Shown: positions 36,013-44,291 of the stretch, in pieces
Numbering within the stretch: position 1 is the stretch's first letter
Layout: the number at the start of each line of letters is the position of its first letter
NCBI RefSeq assembly: GCF_014841125.1
Contig: NZ_JACYTQ010000002.1
Span: 310,001-374,000 of the forward strand
Length of the DNA: 64,000 nt
Reading direction: 5' to 3'
Origin: Echinicola arenosa
GTDB lineage: Bacteria > Bacteroidota > Bacteroidia > Cytophagales > Cyclobacteriaceae
The notes under the pieces: model-generated
What the model saw: the letters and a program-made list of their open reading frames with translations, nothing else
The model's database searches: none
Told to the model about the DNA's origin: nothing
Program-made: the position numbers and the translations under genes

Positions 36013-36083
36013 GTTGTAAGAAAAGGATTCGAACCTTTTTAGACTTTCGTCCCCATTCGTGAGTGGCACCACCCACCTTACAA
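36013..36083 (-). ncRNA. tRNA-like RNA element 2, lacking an anticodon arm
   Basis: On the minus strand: an acceptor stem TTGTAAGG/TCTTACAA (7 bp plus one G-U), a 6-bp stem with a 4-nt loop (TGGGTG, GTGC, CACTCA), a 4-bp stem (one G-U) closed by a GAAA tetraloop (GGAC/GTCT), and a perfect T-arm (AAAGG, TTCGAAT, CCTTT). No anticodon loop can be drawn. Acceptor plus T-stem total 13 bp and a 6/4 D-arm occurs, both features of bacterial tRNA-Sec, but the rest is missing. The last 23 nt match element 1 at 19 positions. Length 71 nt; discriminator C, no CCA encoded. Confidence 0.75.
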
Positions 36084-36123
36084 TTTATTGAGAATCAATC
36101 TTTTTTGATCTCCGATAACATTA

Positions 36124-36152
36124 CAAAGATACGGCAAGAATCTTAATCACAA
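36124..36152 (-). promoter_or_regulatory. Bacteroidota promoter (-33 and -7) for tRNA-like element 2
   Basis: On the minus strand TATCTTTG (36131-36124) is a perfect -7 box, with TTG at 36152-36150, 18 bp upstream, as a good -33 element. Transcription would start near 36117, about 34 nt before element 2. It is the best-formed promoter in the window. Confidence 0.7.
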
Positions 36153-36368
36153 AAATTTTTAAAAAGTTTTAACACATTTTTACATTTTTTTTAATTAACC
36201 CTATTGCTTATTGTAAATCAATACCTTACAACAAATAAAAAAGAACCTATTTTTGAAAACTCCATAATGAAATACCAGTTTCCTTTTAGCTCATCATCAA
36301 TAAATACACTTATAAGATAACGTATAGTTAAATATAAAGTTCGTTTTTTACAGTTATTTCAATTTTCT

Positions 36369-37412
36369 TTAATAATCATCAAGATTTACATAATTATGCC
36401 ATTTCTCTAAAACACCCATCATATCTTCTGGCAGATCAGAATCAAACTGCATAAACTCTTTGGTAAACGGATGAACAAAGCCTAATGATTTGGCATGCAA
36501 AGCCTGTCGCGGCAATAGCTTGAAACAATTCTGAATAAAGGTTTTGTATTTAGAAAACTGGGTTCCTTTTCTGATTTTATCCCCCCCATACATCTCATCA
36601 TTAAATAAAGGATGCCCCAAATACTTCATATGTGCACGTATCTGATGCGTACGACCTGTCTCCAAATTACATTGTAATAAGGAAACATAGCGCAAGCGCT
36701 CAAGCACTTTCCAATGGGTAATTGCATGCTTTCCCTGATCTCCATCCGGAAAAGTATCCATTACTTTCCTATTTTTAGCACTTCTCCCTACGTGGGCATT
36801 AATGGTACCTTCGTCTTCGGTAGGTTCTCCCCAGACCAAAGCGATATAGGTCCGCTCAATACTATGATCAAAAAACTGTCTTGCCAAATCTGTCATGGCC
36901 GCTTCTGATTTAGCTATCACCAACAACCCACTTGTATCCTTGTCAATTCGATGTACCAAGCCAGGTCTTCCAGTGTTTCCTGGCAATTCCGGTAATTGAT
37001 TAAAATGATAAACCAAGCCATTGACCAAAGTACCTGTCCAGTTCCCATAAGCGGGATGCACTACCATACCCGCAGGCTTATTGACCACCAACAAATGATC
37101 ATCTTCATAAAGTATGTCTAAATCTATCTTTTCTGCAAGCACCTCTGTTTCTGTACTTGGCGCTTCTAACATTACAGTGATCACATCGCCCGGCTTGATT
37201 TTATAGTTGGCCTTTGAAAAACCATCATTCACCCTTACATCTCCGTTTTCAATGGCTTGTTGAACCTTATTCCTAGTGGCATTGGCTACTTTATCTGTCA
37301 AAAATTTATCCAACCTCAAAGCACTCTGCCCCTTATCTACTTCAATCCTCAAGTGCTCATTAAGCCCCTCTCCTTCTTGGTCAAAAATTTCGTCGTCTAA
37401 TTCTTCAGTCAT
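36369..37412 (-). CDS. rluD: RluD-type 23S rRNA pseudouridine synthase
   Basis: A 347-residue RluA-family enzyme that isomerises uridines in large-subunit rRNA. An acidic N-terminus precedes an S4 domain (SALRLDKFLTDKVANATR, about residues 30-48; GDVRVNDG) and the catalytic domain, with Asp in HRIDKDTSGLLVIAK and NKPAGMVVHP. The ORF can be read to 37496, but the ATG at 37412 (MTEELDDE) is preferred because a -7 box lies just upstream at 37417-37424. It may act on positions equivalent to 1911, 1915 and 1917; this is inference. Confidence 0.92.
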   Translation of the reverse strand: MTEELDDEIFDQEGEGLNEHLRIEVDKGQSALRLDKFLTDKVANATRNKVQQAIENGDVRVNDGFSKANYKIKPGDVITVMLEAPSTETEVLAEKIDLDILYEDDHLLVVNKPAGMVVHPAYGNWTGTLVNGLVYHFNQLPELPGNTGRPGLVHRIDKDTSGLLVIAKSEAAMTDLARQFFDHSIERTYIALVWGEPTEDEGTINAHVGRSAKNRKVMDTFPDGDQGKHAITHWKVLERLRYVSLLQCNLETGRTHQIRAHMKYLGHPLFNDEMYGGDKIRKGTQFSKYKTFIQNCFKLLPRQALHAKSLGFVHPFTKEFMQFDSDLPEDMMGVLEKWHNYVNLDDY

Positions 37413-37416
37413 TCTG

Positions 37417-37424
37417 CAAAAATA
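37417..37424 (-). promoter_or_regulatory. Bacteroidota -7 promoter box for rluD
   Basis: Reads TATTTTTG on the minus strand and lies 4 bp before the ATG at 37412, implying an almost leaderless transcript and supporting that start. Confidence 0.5.
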
Positions 37425-37456
37425 CAGGTCTATTGTGAAAGTTTTGATAATTTTGG

Positions 37457-38395
37457 ATGAAATCAACTTTATCACCTTTGCTGGAAACGAATCCATACCC
37501 TACTCAAAAGATCTTATTTCCTGAACTTCAAAAGTTCAAGCTCCAATTTTATATCAAAAGGCTGGATTTGGTTCATCCAAAAGTCAGTGGGAACAAGTTT
37601 TTTAAACTAAAATACAATCTAGCAGAAGCCAAAGAGCAAGGTAAAGACACTTTACTTACTTTTGGGGGAGCTTATTCCAATCATATCCAAGCTACTGCAG
37701 CTGCAGCCCAATTAGAAGGCTTTAAGAGCATAGGCATTATCCGTGGAGAACCATCCATTTCTCCAAGTCCAACCATCCAATACGCCCTAGAAAGTGGAAT
37801 GGACATCCAATATATGGACCGCACTACCTATCGAAATAAAAACAGTAAAGAAGTTAGCCAAAGTTTAATGGATAGGTTCGGTAGCTTTTATATGATTCCT
37901 GAAGGAGGCACCAACTCCCTGGCTATAAAGGGCACGGCAGAAATCATTGGACCCGAAGACCTGAGCATGGACTATATTTGCAGCTGTATTGGCACGGGAG
38001 GAACCTTAGCCGGGCTTATCAAATCCTCCATGTCGCACCAAAAAACAATAGGAATTTCATCTCTAAAAGGAGATTTCGTTCATGATGAAATTAAATCCAT
38101 TTTACAGCAGCACAAAATTAAACATTCCAATAATTACGAAATTTTCACCAATTACCACTTTGGTGGATACGCCAAACACAAACCAGAATTGATCCAATTC
38201 ATTATGGATTTCAAAAAATCCTTTGGCATTCCACTTGACCCGATATATACGGGAAAATTACTTTATGCTGTTTTTGACCTGGTCAAAATGGGCTATTTCA
38301 AACCAAATTCCAATATTTTAGTCATTCATTCTGGCGGTCTGCAGGGCATAAGAGGCTTTAATGAGCATTTTGGAACATCCTTGGCAAACCATTAA
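37457..38395 (+). CDS. D-cysteine desulfhydrase / ACC deaminase family PLP enzyme
   Basis: A 312-residue fold-type II PLP enzyme. The Lys motif is HPKVSGNKFFKLKYNL (about residues 40-55), followed by LLTFGGAYSNHIQATAAAA, IPEGGTNSLAIKGTAEI and IGTGGTLAGL. Members desulfurate D-cysteine or deaminate 1-aminocyclopropane-1-carboxylate; which substrate applies is not clear from sequence. It is divergent from rluD and converges on the next minus-strand gene, overlapping its stop by 4 bp. A TAATTTTG box lies directly before the ATG, so a slightly later start is possible. Confidence 0.87.
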   Translation: MKSTLSPLLETNPYPTQKILFPELQKFKLQFYIKRLDLVHPKVSGNKFFKLKYNLAEAKEQGKDTLLTFGGAYSNHIQATAAAAQLEGFKSIGIIRGEPSISPSPTIQYALESGMDIQYMDRTTYRNKNSKEVSQSLMDRFGSFYMIPEGGTNSLAIKGTAEIIGPEDLSMDYICSCIGTGGTLAGLIKSSMSHQKTIGISSLKGDFVHDEIKSILQQHKIKHSNNYEIFTNYHFGGYAKHKPELIQFIMDFKKSFGIPLDPIYTGKLLYAVFDLVKMGYFKPNSNILVIHSGGLQGIRGFNEHFGTSLANH

Positions 38396-38910
38396 TCCTT
38401 ACTGAGCATGCTGAGTATTTTTTTGCCTCGGCTCCTAATTCCAGCACTGGCATATGGCAACATGTCCTCAATTATCAATTTCAGTTCTGGCCTTATTTCC
38501 GGATAACGTTCCGACAAATTATAAACCACTTGCATTGCAAAAACCCTAATAGCTATGGGCTGTGCCTTATCTTCTAAAAAGGTAAAAGCTGCATTTAACA
38601 CTTCCCCTTCATAAACTTCTGGTACATCCTGATCTTGAAGCATCCGCAAAATATTCCTTTTCACCGCATCATGGACATTTGCCTTTTTTAGCATTATGAC
38701 AATATCCTTATAATAGGGCAAAAGTAAGTCAGGAAACTTTTCTGCTGCTATCCCTAAAGGCCAAGAAGCCCGTTGCGTAACTTTATAAGTTCCATTTCTA
38801 AAAAGATTAAACAGCTCATCAAAACGGTCAGGATCACCACCAATGTAATTGACTATTTTGGTTGTATTGTCTTTTGACTGTCCACTTTCCAGAATCTCCA
38901 GTATATCCAT
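38392..38910 (-). CDS. HEAT-repeat-like hypothetical protein
   Basis: A 172-residue, wholly helical protein with repeats of the form ASWPLGIAAEKFPDLLLPYYKDI and AFAMQVVYNLSERYPEI-like pairs, suggesting HEAT-like repeats used for protein contacts. I do not recognise a specific function. It has no signal peptide or membrane helix. It is 8 bp downstream of the DUF2179 gene on the same strand, so they are probably co-transcribed. Its 3' end overlaps the convergent PLP enzyme gene by 4 bp. Confidence 0.75.
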   Translation of the reverse strand: MDILEILESGQSKDNTTKIVNYIGGDPDRFDELFNLFRNGTYKVTQRASWPLGIAAEKFPDLLLPYYKDIVIMLKKANVHDAVKRNILRMLQDQDVPEVYEGEVLNAAFTFLEDKAQPIAIRVFAMQVVYNLSERYPEIRPELKLIIEDMLPYASAGIRSRGKKILSMLSKD

Positions 38911-38918
38911 TTAGACAA

Positions 38919-39521
38919 TTATTTTCTGACTCTGTTAAAAACCTTGGCTGTAAACCTGGGGCGATCTTCCATTACGTTAAAGTCGTCTTCGCTAATGCGC
39001 TTCACACTTTCGATGGTATAAAAAGCCTTATCATTAACTTCCTTTACCTTAGCAATATATTCCTTCAGCACATCTCGCTTCATCACCGTAAAGAGTAAAT
39101 TCACCTTACCATACCGTCCTTCCGCACCCACATTGGTAAAGCGAAAATCTCTTTCTTTCATAAAATCGATTAACTCCGGCATGGGGTCCTTTGTAATTAC
39201 CCTTACCAGCACCCTTCCCAAGGCGAGTTTTTCTTCAATCACCATTCCAATATAGGTTCCTGCCCCAAATCCACCTGCATAGGCGAGATAAGACATGGGG
39301 TTGTCAATATTCTGAAAAATCTGTCCGATGGCCAATAACCATATCAAGGCCTCAAAAAAACCCAAAATGGGCGCAACATTTTTCTTGCCATTGAGAACAA
39401 ACATGATCCTCAAAGTATTGATACTGACATCACAAACTCTGGCAAAGAAAATCAGCAATGGCATCACTACATAGCTAAAAATTTCATTATCTATCCCGAT
39501 AGAACTAAAGAACTCTTCCAT
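38919..39521 (-). CDS. DUF2179/UPF0316 membrane protein
   Basis: A 200-residue inner-membrane protein with three helices in the first 110 residues (VVMPLLIFFARVCDVSINTLRIMFV is the first) and a C-terminal soluble DUF2179 domain (LVRVITKDPMPELIDFMKERDFRFTNVGAEG-type). The N-terminal half resembles the UPF0316 family. DUF2179 domains are thought to sense ligands, but the function here is unknown. Co-directional with the HEAT-like gene and MFS gene. Confidence 0.85.
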   Translation of the reverse strand: MEEFFSSIGIDNEIFSYVVMPLLIFFARVCDVSINTLRIMFVLNGKKNVAPILGFFEALIWLLAIGQIFQNIDNPMSYLAYAGGFGAGTYIGMVIEEKLALGRVLVRVITKDPMPELIDFMKERDFRFTNVGAEGRYGKVNLLFTVMKRDVLKEYIAKVKEVNDKAFYTIESVKRISEDDFNVMEDRPRFTAKVFNRVRK

Positions 39522-39548
39522 GATTTATTTAATAAGACTTGGTAATTG

Positions 39549-40727
39549 CTAAACTTTAACATTTTTCCCCACCTTTGTGCCCAAAAGCCCAAAAACTACA
39601 GCACATAGCAGCATGAGTAAAATCAAAATATTCCAATTTTGAAAGATATCAAAAAGCGCCCCCACTATTAATGGCCCTAAAGCCGCCAAGTAGTACCCAG
39701 CTGATTGTGCCATCCCTGACAACCTGGCTGTGGTAGCACCCTCAGTGCGTAATCCTATCAAAGTGTAGACCAAACTAATACTGGCCCCCAAACAAAAACC
39801 AACTAATGTAAGTCCAATGAAAATCAACCATTCACTTTGGCTAAAAAGTGTCAAAAAACCTAAAAAGTAAACGGTGCCAATCCCAAATGAAGTCCTGACT
39901 TGTTCATCAAACTTCACAGCTACTAAAGGTGCTATAAATGACCCGATCAAGCCCACTATCTGCATCAAACTCATCAACAAACCTGCTTGCCCGGCAGAGA
40001 AACCCTTGGTAATCAATAAATCAGGAAGCCATGCAATTAGCGTAAAAAACATCATGGATTGAATTCCCATAAAGATACTTACTTGCCAAGCAAGTTTTGA
40101 TTTCCAGACATTTTTACCGCCTGTAAGCCCTTCATCTGGCCCTTTTACTTTATTTTTTCTCACTTGAGGAATCCAAACGACTATAGCAAACACAATCAGA
40201 CCAACCCAAAAAAGCAGAGATCCCCTCCAACCCAAGTTATAATCTACGGCCAAGGGTACGCTCACCCCTGTACCTACCGCTGCAAAAAGGGACATCCCAG
40301 TAGTATAGATGCTGGTCATGATGCCTATTTTATGCGGAAGCTTGACTTTGATCAAAGGGATCAACAATACATTGCATATCACGATACCGACACCTGTCAA
40401 TCCCGTCCCCAAAAATAAAAGTACAGAACCAGCCTGTACCCTGACAAAGACGCCTATTCCAATCAATACCAGCCCTAACAGGATGGCCCTGACATTTCCT
40501 AACCGGGCTCCAATAGCAGATGAAAACAAGGAAAAAGTAGCAAAAGTCAACAAGGGCAATGTGGTCAAAAAACCCGCCCAAGCATTGGACAAATCCAAAT
40601 CTTCCCTAATCATCGGAATAAGTGGCCCAACAGAAGTAATTGAAGGCCTTAGACAAAAGGAGACTAAAATGATCCCCAAAATGAGCAAACCATTTGCCCC
40701 TCCTTTCTTTTGCTGCAATCCATCCAT
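39549..40727 (-). CDS. MFS transporter (CynX/NimT type)
   Basis: A 392-residue permease with 12 membrane helices. The first helix region SFCLRPSITSVGPLIPMIREDL is typical of the CynX/NimT cyanate-transporter-like branch of the major facilitator superfamily. The substrate is not predictable; cyanate or other small organic anions are candidates. It lies 27 bp upstream of the DUF2179 gene on the same strand. Confidence 0.85.
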   Translation of the reverse strand: MDGLQQKKGGANGLLILGIILVSFCLRPSITSVGPLIPMIREDLDLSNAWAGFLTTLPLLTFATFSLFSSAIGARLGNVRAILLGLVLIGIGVFVRVQAGSVLLFLGTGLTGVGIVICNVLLIPLIKVKLPHKIGIMTSIYTTGMSLFAAVGTGVSVPLAVDYNLGWRGSLLFWVGLIVFAIVVWIPQVRKNKVKGPDEGLTGGKNVWKSKLAWQVSIFMGIQSMMFFTLIAWLPDLLITKGFSAGQAGLLMSLMQIVGLIGSFIAPLVAVKFDEQVRTSFGIGTVYFLGFLTLFSQSEWLIFIGLTLVGFCLGASISLVYTLIGLRTEGATTARLSGMAQSAGYYLAALGPLIVGALFDIFQNWNILILLMLLCAVVFGLLGTKVGKNVKV

Positions 40728-40817
40728 CAGCTTTATTTTATTGCAAATTGACAGGAATCAAGTTACAAATTTCAATAACAGGTATTCACAAAGAAAACGC
40801 TTATTTTCCCGGAAAAA

Positions 40818-41849
40818 TCAACTATTCTCTAAGACCAACTGTTTTACACAATCAACCCAGGTATCATTGGAATTGAGACAGGGTACTAAGTCCCACTGCT
40901 CTCCTCCAGCTTCTTCAAACACTTCTTTGTATTCCTCCCCTACTTCGACAGTAGTTTCCAAACAATCCGCTACAAATGCTGGAGAAAAAGCCAACACCTT
41001 CTTTGCTCCGTTTTTCACCAGGTCCTTGATGCTATCCTCTGTATAAGGCTGGACCCAAGGGTCTTTTCCCAACCTTGACTGGAAGGAAGTATGTACCTTA
41101 TCTGCTGGCAGTCCCATTTTATCAGCTAATAGTCTCGTGGTATAGAAACATTGCGCCCTGTAACAGTATTGATTAGAAGAGGTTTGGGTTGCACAGCATT
41201 TCGCATTTAACTGACAGTAACCATTGCACGATGCCTTTTGGATCTGTCGTTCTGGCAAACCATGATAGGAGAACAGATAAGCATCATACTCCTGGTCACC
41301 TTTGGCCCCATCAGCTATTTCCTTCCACGCTTCCAAAAATAAAGGGTGATCCATAAATCTTGCTATATAGCTGATAGAAGGAATCACTTGCCAACTACTG
41401 ACAACCTCCATCACCTTATCAATCACCGAACCATTCGTCGCTGACGCGTACTGCGGAAATAAAGGCAAAACAATGATTTTCTTCACTTTTGCCTCTTGCA
41501 TAGCTTTAAGTCCATTTTCTATACTTGGAGTTTGATAGCGCATCGCCATCTCTACATGGTATTGCTTGGAGTCCAGCTGCTGGACTAATTTATCCTTGAG
41601 ATCCTCCGTGTGAAAAAGCAATGGAGAACCACGGTCGGTCCACAATTTACGGTATTCGGCAGCAGATTTGGGCGCTCTAAAAGGAGCAATGATACAGTTT
41701 ACCAACAACCATCTTGACAGAAAAGGAATATCTATGACCCTTCCATCCATTAAAAATTCCCGTAAATATTTTCTTACATGGGGTACAGCTGTGCTGTCTG
41801 GGGTTCCTAAATTGACCAGCAACACACCGGTTTTCGCCACTTCTTTCAT
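40818..41849 (-). CDS. hemH: Ferrochelatase
   Basis: A 343-residue enzyme that inserts Fe2+ into protoporphyrin IX in the last step of haem synthesis. The start VLLVNLGTPDSTAVPHVRKYL and the active-site motif FSYHGLPERQ (His) are present. A Cys-rich stretch follows (CNGYC, KCCATQ, YCYRAQC: six Cys in about 27 residues), as in related Bacteroidota proteins; whether it binds a metal is not shown. It is probably transcribed from a -7 box 28 bp upstream. Confidence 0.95.
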   Translation of the reverse strand: MKEVAKTGVLLVNLGTPDSTAVPHVRKYLREFLMDGRVIDIPFLSRWLLVNCIIAPFRAPKSAAEYRKLWTDRGSPLLFHTEDLKDKLVQQLDSKQYHVEMAMRYQTPSIENGLKAMQEAKVKKIIVLPLFPQYASATNGSVIDKVMEVVSSWQVIPSISYIARFMDHPLFLEAWKEIADGAKGDQEYDAYLFSYHGLPERQIQKASCNGYCQLNAKCCATQTSSNQYCYRAQCFYTTRLLADKMGLPADKVHTSFQSRLGKDPWVQPYTEDSIKDLVKNGAKKVLAFSPAFVADCLETTVEVGEEYKEVFEEAGGEQWDLVPCLNSNDTWVDCVKQLVLENS

Positions 41850-41876
41850 AAACTGTGTTTCTTTTTAAAAGGAAAC

Positions 41877-41884
41877 CAAAAGTA
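41877..41884 (-). promoter_or_regulatory. Bacteroidota -7 promoter box for hemH
   Basis: Reads TACTTTTG on the minus strand; a TTG lies 21 bp upstream at 41908-41906. Transcription would start near 41870, about 20 nt before the hemH ATG. Confidence 0.55.
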
Positions 41885-41956
41885 CAACCTATTGTTACAA
41901 ATTGCCAATGGATATTTTCGAGTAGCCATTGACCAAATCTATTAAAAGTTAAAAAC

Positions 41957-41983
41957 GAAAAAAAGCGGACCATTGGACCGCTT
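41957..41983 (-). terminator. Rho-independent terminator after the DUF4168 gene
   Basis: On the minus strand a 6-bp stem (AAGCGG/CCGCTT) with an inner CC/GG pairing and an A-A mismatch, then a run of seven T. It follows the DUF4168 gene by 30 bp. Confidence 0.8.
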
Positions 41984-42012
41984 CTATTAGGAAACATTAT
42001 TATCTCAAATAA

Positions 42013-42489
42013 CTATTCTTTTTTCATTTTCTTGTCCATCAGGGTGTCTATCTTGGCCTTCACCTCCTGATCTTGGTTATAGGCCATCGACATTTGTTGA
42101 AATTTCTGGACTGTAAAATCATTTTCCAAGATCAATCCCTGAACTTCCGTTTGCACTTCTTGTTGCATTTTCATTACCTTTTGTCCGGCCTTGTTAAATT
42201 TAGCGATCTCTTCTGGGTCCTCAGAAGCTTCCTTGATATCTCCACTTTGTTGAGCCCTGGCTAACTCTTGAAAACGAGCTACTTCAAGCCCTTCTTCCTC
42301 TATGACCTTCATCATTTCGCCTTGTACTTTTTGTTGTACAGGAATTATTTCTGTGTTGATATCAACAAACTTTTCGTAATCCTCATCGGTGAAAGTCAGA
42401 TCTCCTTGAGCTTGCTGTGCAGTTACCTGCATCACTGATCCCAGCAATAATAATAAACTTAATACACCTAATACTTTTAGCTTTTTCAT
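42013..42489 (-). CDS. DUF4168-type exported protein
   Basis: A 158-residue exported protein. The signal peptide ends near VTAQQ. The rest is charged and helical, with DEDYEKFVDINTEIIPVQQK and EVARFQELARAQQ matching the DUF4168 pattern, and a highly basic end (DKKMKKE). It is likely periplasmic; function is unknown. The ORF extends to a TTG at 42507, but the ATG at 42489 (MKKLKVLG) gives a proper signal. It is monocistronic by spacing. The 294 bp upstream, before thioredoxin, holds nothing I recognise. Confidence 0.8.
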   Translation of the reverse strand: MKKLKVLGVLSLLLLLGSVMQVTAQQAQGDLTFTDEDYEKFVDINTEIIPVQQKVQGEMMKVIEEEGLEVARFQELARAQQSGDIKEASEDPEEIAKFNKAGQKVMKMQQEVQTEVQGLILENDFTVQKFQQMSMAYNQDQEVKAKIDTLMDKKMKKE

Positions 42490-42783
42490 AAGTTGGTTGG
42501 TTTTCAAATTTTAGATTTTTAAAGTAAAAAAAATCTTTCTTTTACCCTAATTAACGACAAAAGGATACCATTATTACAATTAAAAAATAAATTAGTTGAA
42601 AAAATAAAATGTATATCCGCAATTGCACCAGTAAAGGTTAAAAGCGAGTCGAAATGTTCGTTTTGATTAAAATATCAACTGCTTCGGTCTTCAGGCTTCA
42701 AACTTCTGACCACTTTAAGCAAAGGATTTAAGGTTACTGGCATCATTGCGGATAATCAGAAAAAATAAAATCAGTTTTAAGAA

Positions 42784-43089
42784 TCACAAATACCCCTTAA
42801 GATTACTTACCAACTCCCGCTTGGTCATCAAACCTCCCTTCCGCCAAAGGATCTTTCCCTTCTTGAACAAAATAAAGTGAGGGATGGACCGAACAGCAAA
42901 ATTCAATGCCGCTTGTTGGTTTTTGTCAATATTGACTTTTAGGACTTTTACCTTACCTGCAAACTCATTGGCCACTTCCTGTACTATGGGAGACATGGTT
43001 TGACAAGGGCCGCACCAATCCGCGTAAAAGTCTACCAGTACTGCTTCCTCAGACTTGGCAATGATGTCATGAAATTTCTTTTTAGCCAT
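42784..43089 (-). CDS. trx: Thioredoxin
   Basis: A 101-residue thioredoxin with the active site WCGPC (residues 25-29) and the cis-Pro loop RSIPHF, where many thioredoxins have IPT. Length and fold pattern are those of classic cytoplasmic thioredoxin, without a signal peptide. It stands alone, downstream of the skp/ompH terminator. Confidence 0.92.
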   Translation of the reverse strand: MAKKKFHDIIAKSEEAVLVDFYADWCGPCQTMSPIVQEVANEFAGKVKVLKVNIDKNQQAALNFAVRSIPHFILFKKGKILWRKGGLMTKRELVSNLKGYL

Positions 43090-43142
43090 AGTTCACTTTT
43101 GGTTGGTCAAGGAGATTAAACATCAAAAAGTTCCTAAACGAG

Positions 43143-43168
43143 GAAAGCCCGGTAATTACCGGGCTTTC
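43143..43168 (-). terminator. Terminator after the second skp/ompH gene
   Basis: A 26-nt perfect palindrome (43143-43168) with stem GAAAGCCCGGTAA. The T-run on the minus side is weak (TTTC). It closes the uppS-bamA-skp transcript before thioredoxin. Confidence 0.7.
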
Positions 43169-43190
43169 ATTGATGTCTTACTATTTCTAT

Positions 43191-43748
43191 TTATTGAGGA
43201 AGATTGGCATCTTCTGGCATCTGCTCAGGAAGTTCAATTCCCAATTTTGCCGCTACCAATTCCGTAAACTTATCAGCTTCTTTAGTATAAAGCAATACAG
43301 GAGCCTGACCTGCAGTCTCAGAGAAGATATGCGTATAGTTATGCTCTGCCGCAACGGTATTGATGGCATTGAACACTTTAGTCTGTACTGGCTCTAACAA
43401 TTCACTTAGTTTTCTTTGGTAAGAAACCTGAGCATCTTGTTCATATTTTGCCGCTTCATCTCGCATTTTCATCAATTCCTGCTCCTTAGCAGCTCTAGCT
43501 TCATCCGTCATAGTGGCAGCCGCTTGTTGATATGCTTGTGCTTCTCTTTGAAAATTTTGAGATTTTGTATCAACATTTGTTCTTAACTGTGTACCGTAAT
43601 CTTTCATATCAGCATCGATCTGCTCCATCTCCGGCATCAAACTCATCAACACTTCCACGTTGGTATAGCCAATTTTCACGTCTTGCGCTTGTGCTACCAA
43701 GCAAAAGCCAAACATTGCAATGGCTGAAAGGATAATTCTTACTTTCAT
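43191..43748 (-). CDS. Skp/OmpH family periplasmic chaperone (copy 2)
   Basis: A 185-residue protein with a signal peptide (ending VAQAQD), then the OmpH start DVKIGYTNVEVLMSLMPEM, a long coiled-coil (Gln/Ala/Lys/Glu-rich, residues 45-130) and a C-terminal conserved block with NYTHIFSE. Skp-like trimers hold unfolded outer-membrane proteins for BamA. It follows copy 1 by 18 bp in the bamA operon. Confidence 0.92.
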   Translation of the reverse strand: MKVRIILSAIAMFGFCLVAQAQDVKIGYTNVEVLMSLMPEMEQIDADMKDYGTQLRTNVDTKSQNFQREAQAYQQAAATMTDEARAAKEQELMKMRDEAAKYEQDAQVSYQRKLSELLEPVQTKVFNAINTVAAEHNYTHIFSETAGQAPVLLYTKEADKFTELVAAKLGIELPEQMPEDANLPQ

Positions 43749-43766
43749 AATTTTAGTTTAATTAAG

Positions 43767-44288
43767 TTATTTGTTTTCTTCTATTCCTAGTTCTTCTATC
43801 ACAAAATCCGAATAATCATGTACCGGATCAGTATATATCATTGACAAATCGGCAGCTTTATCAAACATAATGGCAATACCATTTCTCTTGGCCACCTTAT
43901 CTATTGCATCAAATATTTCTGATTGCAAGGGTTTCATCAGCTCATCCTGCTTCTGAAAATACTGCCCATTTATTCCAAAAACCCTTGTGTTAAAGGCTGT
44001 GGCGGCAGCTTCCTTTTCGCGAATGGATTTCATACGCTCATCGTACATTTCCTCGGTCAGCAGTACTTCCTCCGCTTTGAGTTCATTGTACATTTCCTGG
44101 ATCTCTTTCTCCAAATTCTGTGCCTCTTTTTTCCAAGCATCTCCCAGGCTTTTCATCTCCTGCTGTTTCACCTTATAATCAGGATGCTTGTTTAGTATGT
44201 ATTCAGAATCCACAAACCCAATCTTCTGCGCCATTGTAGCAGCGCTGAGCAGTGATAAAAATAATACTAAACCAAGACACTTTTTCAT
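43767..44288 (-). CDS. Skp/OmpH family periplasmic chaperone (copy 1)
   Basis: A 173-residue Skp-like protein with signal peptide (ending TMAQK), KIGFVDSEYILNKHPDYK at the start of the mature part, a coiled-coil tentacle and the C-terminal block NGIAIMFDKAADL. It starts 3 bp after bamA and precedes a paralogue, so both probably serve BamA substrates. Confidence 0.93.
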   Translation of the reverse strand: MKKCLGLVLFLSLLSAATMAQKIGFVDSEYILNKHPDYKVKQQEMKSLGDAWKKEAQNLEKEIQEMYNELKAEEVLLTEEMYDERMKSIREKEAAATAFNTRVFGINGQYFQKQDELMKPLQSEIFDAIDKVAKRNGIAIMFDKAADLSMIYTDPVHDYSDFVIEELGIEENK

Positions 44289-44291
44289 ACT

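Larger units (their letters stand above)
34326..36368. other. 2 kb intergenic region with two tRNA-like RNAs
   Basis: No convincing protein gene occurs here. Two tRNA-like RNA elements (34660-34785 and 36013-36083, minus strand) with promoters and terminator-like hairpins are the main content. Between them are an AT-rich stretch (34830-35220), short hairpins (35235-35260, 35815-35840) and an 11-bp tandem repeat in a larger inverted repeat (35618-35702). 36132-36368 is AT-rich, with no further feature beyond the element 2 promoter. Confidence 0.85.

Noticed and set aside
34660-36083. Two-piece tmRNA
   Set aside because: Each element has its own complete acceptor stem and T-arm, and neither shows a tag reading frame or pseudoknots. 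A split tmRNA would share one acceptor between the pieces.
36013-36083. tRNA-Sec gene
   Set aside because: The 13-bp acceptor/T stack and 6/4 D-arm fit, but there is no UCA anticodon, no anticodon arm and no long variable arm. No selA or selB is nearby.
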